Assembly: GCA_946628005.1 (NCBI GenBank) | Contig: CAMOWA010000001.1 | Coordinates: 119,549-183,548 of the forward strand | Direction: 5' to 3' | Source: an uncultured Caryophanales bacterium | GTDB lineage: Bacteria > Bacillota_I > Bacilli_A > RF39 > UBA660 | Length of the DNA stretch: 64,000 nucleotides | Shown: piece by piece, positions 60,574 to 64,000 of the stretch | Position numbering within the stretch: the stretch's first letter is position 1 | How the letters are laid out: every line of letters starts with the position of its first letter | Position numbers and translations under genes: made by a program | The notes under the pieces: model-generated | Database searches by the model: none | The model's input: only the letters and a program-made list of their open reading frames with translations | Told to the model about the DNA's origin: nothing

Positions 60574-60887
60574 ATGAAAAAATATGACATGTATAAGTTA
60601 ATTATGAAATATTTAACTTATAAGAATTTATCATTAAATGCTAAAGCTTTTTGAGTATTGTTTTATTCAATGATGAAATAACTCCTCAAGATGTTCAAAA
60701 GTATTGCACAGATGATGTGGAAACAATTAAGGATGTAATGTTAGAACTAAAGATTATGAAGTATATTAAACTAGATCCAGAAACTAATACTTTATTAGCA
60801 GGACCAGAGCCATATACTGAATGGAGTGAACCTATCATGAACGACTTAAAAAAAAGAGCAAAGAATAAAATTGATAAAGAACGATAA
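60574..60887 (+). pseudogene. Frameshifted small gene after the relaxase (replication/accessory-like)
   Basis: ATG 60574 opens MKKYDMYKLIMKYLTYKNLS then LNAKAF and stops at TGA 60651. The continuation in the -1 frame gives LFNDEITPQDVQKYC...MNDLKKRAKNKIDKER up to 60887. Together they make one ~104-aa protein whose start resembles winged-helix replisome/RepA-type domains (KNLSLNAKAF). The break falls in a run of five T (GCTTTTTGAG), so loss of one T is the simplest cause. Sequencing error or programmed slippage are alternatives. Confidence 0.65.
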
Positions 60888-60891
60888 AACA

Positions 60892-60931
60892 AAAAGATGA
60901 AAATGGTAAACCCAAATTCATCTTTTTATAT
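60892..60931 (+). terminator. Terminator after the mobilization genes
   Basis: AAAAAGATGAA ... TTCATCTTTTT with T run. The arms are perfect over 11 bp. Confidence 0.75.
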
Positions 60932-60938
60932 GTAAAAT

Positions 60939-61043
60939 TTAAATTCCTGATTTTCTTCTATTACATTCTCTACATAACATTTGGCAATTCTCAGGAGTTG
61001 TTTTACCACCTTCATGCCATGGAGTAATGTGATCTGCTTCCAA
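60939..61043 (-). pseudogene. 3' remnant of an HNH endonuclease gene
   Basis: The minus-strand frame reads [20 protein letters not shown] then [14 protein letters not shown] and stops. This is the C-terminal half of an HNH nuclease motif (A-D-H-I-x-P-W, G-G-x-T, N-x-Q-x-L-C-x-x-C-N). The upstream part is absent; in-frame TGA and the end of the surface-protein gene at 61049 replace it. It is therefore a truncated relic, possibly cut when the surface-protein gene or the element arrived. Confidence 0.75.
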
Positions 61044-61048
61044 TATTA

Positions 61049-62224
61049 TTATGGATAAACATAACAACCTAAATAATCAAAGAAACTAATGTCACAACTA
61101 CCTTTAGTTAATGAACTATAAGTACCAACTCCTCCGTCATCATATGCATATGCATCAATTTCTCCATTAAAACTGTAACAATCAATGTCATTACCATTAG
61201 AACTTATGTCGCATTCATCATCACTTACATATGTGGATAGTAGAAATTGTTTATTAATATTATAAGTTTTTAATCTAGTTTCTAAATTCCCACCATATTC
61301 ATCTGATTTGCTACCTTCTAAACAAAATGGTGTATCATGTATTATTCCACATGCATATGCCTTTTTAATTCGTTTATTTTTGTCTAGTACCAATCCTAAA
61401 AAGTATGGCTTATTACTTTCCGATATAACTTCTCTATAATCTTTTTTGTATTGATTATCTGCAAGAATAGTTCCGTTCTCACCATAATTCCAAATATCAG
61501 TTGTGTAAGCGTAAACGCAGTTTTCACATGAATCTATTCCTTTTTCTAATGATATTTTAACATTGATATTTAGTGAAAATGGAACGTTACATACCGCATA
61601 AACACTCATTGGTATTGTTATCCCAATAATTAAAATTAGAAATTTGGAATATTTTGTATTTTTTAGAATTATAAATAACATTCCACTAATTAATACTAAT
61701 AATATAATTAAATAAAAAGCAGGGTTACCGGTATTAGGATTTTTAAATGTATTAGGTACATTGATTGTATTATCATTAAATAGTTGAATTGTCATGATTT
61801 TATTATCATTATATGATTCACCATCAAACTTATCTTTTGGGACTTCTGTTTTATATTCCACTCTAAGTGTTACATTCTTAGAAGAATGAGCTTTAACAAT
61901 ATTAGAATTATCATATGTTTCAAAAGAATAATTAATATAATCAGAATTCAAATTATTATTTGTTTTATTAAGTTCATAATCTTCATTAGAATCATTTTTT
62001 ATTAAAATCTTATATTCTATATTATCTCCAACTTCAGACATAGATAGATTTAGATTTATATTTTTACCATTTGCAGTTGCTTTATCAAGTTCGTTTACAT
62101 TATCCGACTTGTTTTCTACTGTGATTGAACTGATAGTAATTTTATCTGTATCACAAGTTTCAGCGTTAACATAAAATGGTATAAACATCATGAATAATAA
62201 AATTGGTAATAATAATTTTTTCAT
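61049..62224 (-). CDS. Membrane-anchored surface protein, paralogue of 19636-20685
   Basis: A 391-aa protein. A signal peptide ([18 protein letters not shown]) is followed by a beta-rich ectodomain with [20 protein letters not shown] and [19 protein letters not shown], then a [13 protein letters not shown] linker. Transmembrane helices follow ([19 protein letters not shown] and [19 protein letters not shown]), then a C-terminal Cys-rich extracytoplasmic domain ([24 protein letters not shown]). The order and many residues match the gene at 19636-20685. The NPNTG/VPNT phrases before the helix look like a former sortase-type signal, although a long domain follows. Function unknown. ATG 62224 has only a weak GGATG site. 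Confidence 0.75.
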   Translation of the reverse strand: MKKLLLPILLFMMFIPFYVNAETCDTDKITISSITVENKSDNVNELDKATANGKNINLNLSMSEVGDNIEYKILIKNDSNEDYELNKTNNNLNSDYINYSFETYDNSNIVKAHSSKNVTLRVEYKTEVPKDKFDGESYNDNKIMTIQLFNDNTINVPNTFKNPNTGNPAFYLIILLVLISGMLFIILKNTKYSKFLILIIGITIPMSVYAVCNVPFSLNINVKISLEKGIDSCENCVYAYTTDIWNYGENGTILADNQYKKDYREVISESNKPYFLGLVLDKNKRIKKAYACGIIHDTPFCLEGSKSDEYGGNLETRLKTYNINKQFLLSTYVSDDECDISSNGNDIDCYSFNGEIDAYAYDDGGVGTYSSLTKGSCDISFFDYLGCYVYP

Positions 62225-62507
62225 AATTTACACATCCAATCTTTTTCTATTCTATCTTAATTATATATATTTATATATGAAAGTCAATTATTTCTATATA
62301 ATATTGATTTTTAAAAGCGAAAATTAGACTGTCGTAAGATTCTGAGTGTTTAATTTCAAATTGATAAAATGATTAATCTTTTGTAAATATATATTTACAA
62401 ATGTCAAAATAATATGTTATATATTATTCAAGTAATTGAGTCATTCTCAATTCATAGATTTGTGCCGTTTTTTCGTAAACACGTTAAATTGAGGCCCCAG
62501 TGGAAAT
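62225..62507. other. Gene-free AT-rich spacer with a perfect palindrome
   Basis: No credible ORF or RNA gene seen. A perfect 20-bp palindrome TTGTAAATAT/ATATTTACAA lies at 62381-62400 and could be an operator. Otherwise nothing recognisable. Confidence 0.5.
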
Positions 62508-62509
62508 GC

Positions 62510-62537
62510 AAAAGGACTTGTAAAAAAGTCCTTTTTA
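62510..62537 (-). terminator. Terminator of the toxin-like mRNA, overlapping the antisense promoter
   Basis: AAAAGGACTT-GTAAAA-AAGTCCTTTT. On the minus strand it can end the toxin transcript; on the plus strand its loop contains the -35 box of the antisense RNA. Confidence 0.55.
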
Positions 62538-62546
62538 TGCTATTAT
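62518..62546 (+). promoter_or_regulatory. Promoter of the antisense RNA of the toxin locus
   Basis: TTGTAA (62518-62523), 17-base spacer, TATTAT (62541-62546) preceded by TGC (extended -10). Confidence 0.65.
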
Positions 62547-62552
62547 GTATGT

Positions 62553-62664
62553 AGCAAGAAAACTTGCATAAAATAAAAATGGGAACATTCAGTTTCGCTA
62601 GTTGAATGTCTACCCAATTAATGTGCAGACATTTAATCTATGAAGATTAGATGCCTTTTTTTAT
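62553..62664 (+). ncRNA. Predicted antisense RNA of a type I toxin-antitoxin locus
   Basis: An approximately 110-nt plus-strand RNA that starts after the extended -10 promoter. It contains GCAAG-AAAA-CTTGC and ACATTCA/TGAATGT hairpins and ends at CATTTAATCT-ATGA-AGATTAGATG followed by CCTTTTTTT. It overlaps the 3' part of the convergent toxin-like mRNA, like RatA opposite txpA or RNAII opposite fst. Confidence 0.6.
62581..62615. repeat. Inverted repeat of the toxin locus, left arm
   Basis: GGGAACATT-CAG ... GTTGAATGTCTACC on the plus strand; the reverse complement of the right arm at 62782-62809 matches GGAACATT.AG and GTTG.ATGTCTACC. Confidence 0.75.
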
Positions 62665-62745
62665 TACTATAATCAAAATGATTAAAAGGAATAAAATGAT
62701 AGAGATGAGCTTTAAAACTTTTATGATAAAAGTTTTAGTTTTCAT
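62647..62745 (-). CDS. 32-aa hydrophobic type I toxin-like peptide
   Basis: A short ORF missing from the track, with ATG 62745 preceded by AAAGGAGGTTTGATAAA (perfect Shine-Dalgarno). The peptide has a basic start (MKTKTFIIKVLK), one transmembrane helix rich in Ile and Leu (LISIILFLLIILIIVI) and a basic end KKGI. Size, topology and strong translation signal match Fst/TxpA/Bsr-type membrane toxins. The mRNA would start near 62807 and its 5' end is complementary to a segment near its own 3' end. Toxicity is inferred. Confidence 0.7.
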   Translation of the reverse strand: MKTKTFIIKVLKLISIILFLLIILIIVIKKGI

Positions 62746-62781
62746 TTTATCAAACCTCCTTTCTTCTAGAAGATAAGAAGG

Positions 62782-62809
62782 TAGACATCCAACAACTAAA
62801 TGTTCCTAA
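62782..62809. repeat. Inverted repeat of the toxin locus, right arm
   Basis: GGTAGACAT-CC-AACAACTAAATGTTCC on the plus strand, inverted relative to 62581-62615. It forms the 5' end of the toxin-like mRNA, so that mRNA can pair its two ends. Confidence 0.75.
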
Positions 62810-62813
62810 GCAC

Positions 62814-62842
62814 AATGTAGCATATAAATATACATGTGTCAA
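62814..62842 (-). promoter_or_regulatory. Promoter of the toxin-like mRNA
   Basis: Minus strand TTGACA (62842-62837), 17-base spacer, TACATT (62819-62814) with TGC extension; start expected near 62807. Confidence 0.75.
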
Positions 62843-62951
62843 TCGAACATTTGCATATTTAAATAAGAATTAAAATATGATAAAAAACTATTAAAATAAA
62901 ACAAATGTATGGTAGAATATAAGACAAGTTATATTTTAAGGAGGATATTAA

Positions 62952-63740
62952 ATGTCAGTTAATTCTTATTTGGAAAATTTAGGATCAAGTTTAATACTTT
63001 CAGATTCAGAAAAAGAAAGTATCAGCAAATCTATTAATTATTTAGAAAGAAATTTAAAAGAGTACTTTGGAAGTAATGTTCTAGAACATTTTCAATTTGG
63101 TTCTTCTACTAGAGGAACAATATTGCCTAGAAAATATGATAACGAATCAGATATTGACTATATGATTGTATTCGATAATGCTAATAATTATACTCCTCAA
63201 ACTTTCTTAACTAGATTAAAAAATTTTGCTGAAGCATATTATAGTCGTTCAGAAATATATCAAGATTCACCCACTATTGTACTTGAATTAAATCATATAA
63301 AATTTGAACTTGTTCCAGCCTATAAAAGCTACATGTTTTATTATATTCACGATGGTAAAGGAGGATGGCTAGGAACAAATCCTAATGATATTAATTCATC
63401 ATTAAGAGAAGCAAACAAGAATTGTAAATTTATTTTAAAACCTGTAATTAGATTGATGAAGCACTGGAACATAAGCCTTAATTATAGAGGATATTCATCT
63501 TATAATCTAGAAAGTAAATTAGTATCTGAATTAAAATATTCATATATTTTTAATACTTCATATACTGATTACTTATTAAATGCATTTGATTCTTTAAATA
63601 AAGCATACTATTTTCCGACAACGGAATCAAAACGATTGACTACTGCAATAGAAAAAATTAAAGAAGCTCTAGACTTAGAAAAAAGAGGTATGCCATATTC
63701 TGCTGAACAAAAAATTAAAGAAATATTTCCGGAGAAATAA
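62952..63740 (+). CDS. CD-NTase (SMODS-type nucleotidyltransferase), CBASS-like
   Basis: A 262-aa nucleotidyltransferase. The active site shows HFQFGSSTRGTILPRKYDNESDIDYMIVF, giving the GS motif (G50-S51) and the metal acids D67 and D69. The third acid position is in IKFELVPAY, where E119 stands in place of the usual Asp. The C-terminal half (VIRLMKHWNISLNYRGYSSYNLE) fits the helical OAS-like lobe, but the protein is shorter than most CBASS cyclases. Such enzymes make cyclic (oligo)nucleotides that activate a cell-killing effector after phage infection. ATG 62952 follows AAGGAGGATATTAA. The next ORF, two bases later, encodes a membrane protein, the likely effector. Confidence 0.85.
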   Translation: MSVNSYLENLGSSLILSDSEKESISKSINYLERNLKEYFGSNVLEHFQFGSSTRGTILPRKYDNESDIDYMIVFDNANNYTPQTFLTRLKNFAEAYYSRSEIYQDSPTIVLELNHIKFELVPAYKSYMFYYIHDGKGGWLGTNPNDINSSLREANKNCKFILKPVIRLMKHWNISLNYRGYSSYNLESKLVSELKYSYIFNTSYTDYLLNAFDSLNKAYYFPTTESKRLTTAIEKIKEALDLEKRGMPYSAEQKIKEIFPEK

Positions 63741-63741
63741 A

Positions 63742-64000
63742 ATGAAAAAGAAAAAATATATCAATGATGTAAATAATGATTATGAAAGGTGTTTGTTTTT
63801 AAATAAGATACTACAAATACTATTTTACTTAAGTATTGTTTTATCATTTACATTATGTTTTAAAAATATAGAAATAATTTGTATAACGCTTATTGTTCTT
63901 CACCTAGCACATTTTATAATTGGAATCATAAACAATTTATTCTTATTTAATAAAGCAGAATCATTAGGAAATACGCCTTTAGTTTTAGTATATTTTCTAT
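63742..64000 (+). CDS. Partial membrane protein, likely CBASS effector (runs off right edge)
   Basis: ATG 63742 begins one base after the CD-NTase stop and has CCGGAG upstream, so the two are translationally coupled. The 86 visible residues start with a charged segment (KKKKYINDVNNDYERCLFL), followed by two transmembrane helices (ILFYLSIVLSFTLCF; IICITLIVLHLAHFIIGII), and a further region beginning AESLGNTPLVLVYFL. This fits the S-4TM-type or similar multi-helix membrane effectors associated with SMODS enzymes, but too little is visible to name the family. Confidence 0.6.
   Translation, partial: MKKKKYINDVNNDYERCLFLNKILQILFYLSIVLSFTLCFKNIEIICITLIVLHLAHFIIGIINNLFLFNKAESLGNTPLVLVYFL

Overview
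The window is AT-rich, gene-dense DNA from a Gram-positive, spore-forming member of the Bacillota, most likely class Bacilli and probably an uncultured gut lineage; that placement is my inference. What supports it: sporulation and germination genes (gerE, gerM, a SpoIIIAH-like gene, cotJB, cotJC, a CotY/CotZ-like coat gene), sortase and sortase substrates, DivIVA/SepF division genes, a T-box leader, and Type VII (ESX/Ess-like) secretion genes. The standard genetic code fits, because Trp is encoded by TGG and TGA acts as stop.

Layout. (1) 1-4953, minus: operon of Type VII-type helical-hairpin proteins, a large repetitive secreted protein and a DUF4176 protein, behind a good sigma-A promoter. 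(2) 5284-9945: CotY/CotZ-like coat protein, RodA, a long noncoding minus-strand transcription unit (ncRNA A), a CpoA-like glycolipid glycosyltransferase, a WXG-CHAP hydrolase and tRNA-Arg. (3) 9960-20685, minus: gerM, gerE, spoIIIAH-like, a YnbB-type PLP enzyme, a FabG-like reductase, a thioredoxin-like protein, then T-box - cation exchanger - ileS, divIVA, sepF and a membrane surface protein. (4) 20829-21583, minus: a second, ~750-nt noncoding unit (ncRNA B) with internally repeated, covarying hairpins. (5) 21655-31047: HerA-like ATPase divergent from essC-esaB, two more WXG-type genes, a lipoprotein and a PP2C phosphatase. (6) 31141-46539: mostly housekeeping genes (asnS, thioesterase, nagZ, rlu, sortase, PAP2, pgi), two apparent pseudo-enzymes and a giant cyclic beta-glucan synthase-like protein. 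(7) 46693-50720: a thioester-domain adhesin with 14 cysteine repeats and a sortase signal, a small lipoprotein with the same repeat, a WXG pair lying between tRNA genes, and five tRNAs. (8) 50800-56398: ddl, murF, hydrolase, membrane protein, cotJC and cotJB. (9) 56531 to the right edge: tRNA-His followed by accessory DNA with a serine recombinase behind an attenuator-like leader, a MobV relaxase with an oriT-like hairpin, a frameshifted gene, an HNH remnant, a second membrane surface protein, a compact type I toxin-antitoxin-like locus, and a CBASS-like CD-NTase coupled to a membrane protein that runs off the edge.

How it works together. EssC and EsaB would energise and regulate secretion of the WXG/LXG-like proteins scattered over the window. 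No EssA, EssB or EsaA is visible here. EssC has FHA-like N-terminal domains and a PP2C phosphatase lies close by, which suggests phospho-control. The adhesin, sortase, glucan synthase, RodA, Ddl, MurF and NagZ make this a cell-surface-rich region. The right end looks like an integrative mobilizable element or defence island.

Most unusual: the two large noncoding transcription units, above all ncRNA B. Next are the toxin-antitoxin-like locus with 5'-3' self-complementarity, the attenuator in front of the recombinase, the T-box in front of an exchanger-ileS operon, and several genes that seem to start at AUA/AUU/AUC.
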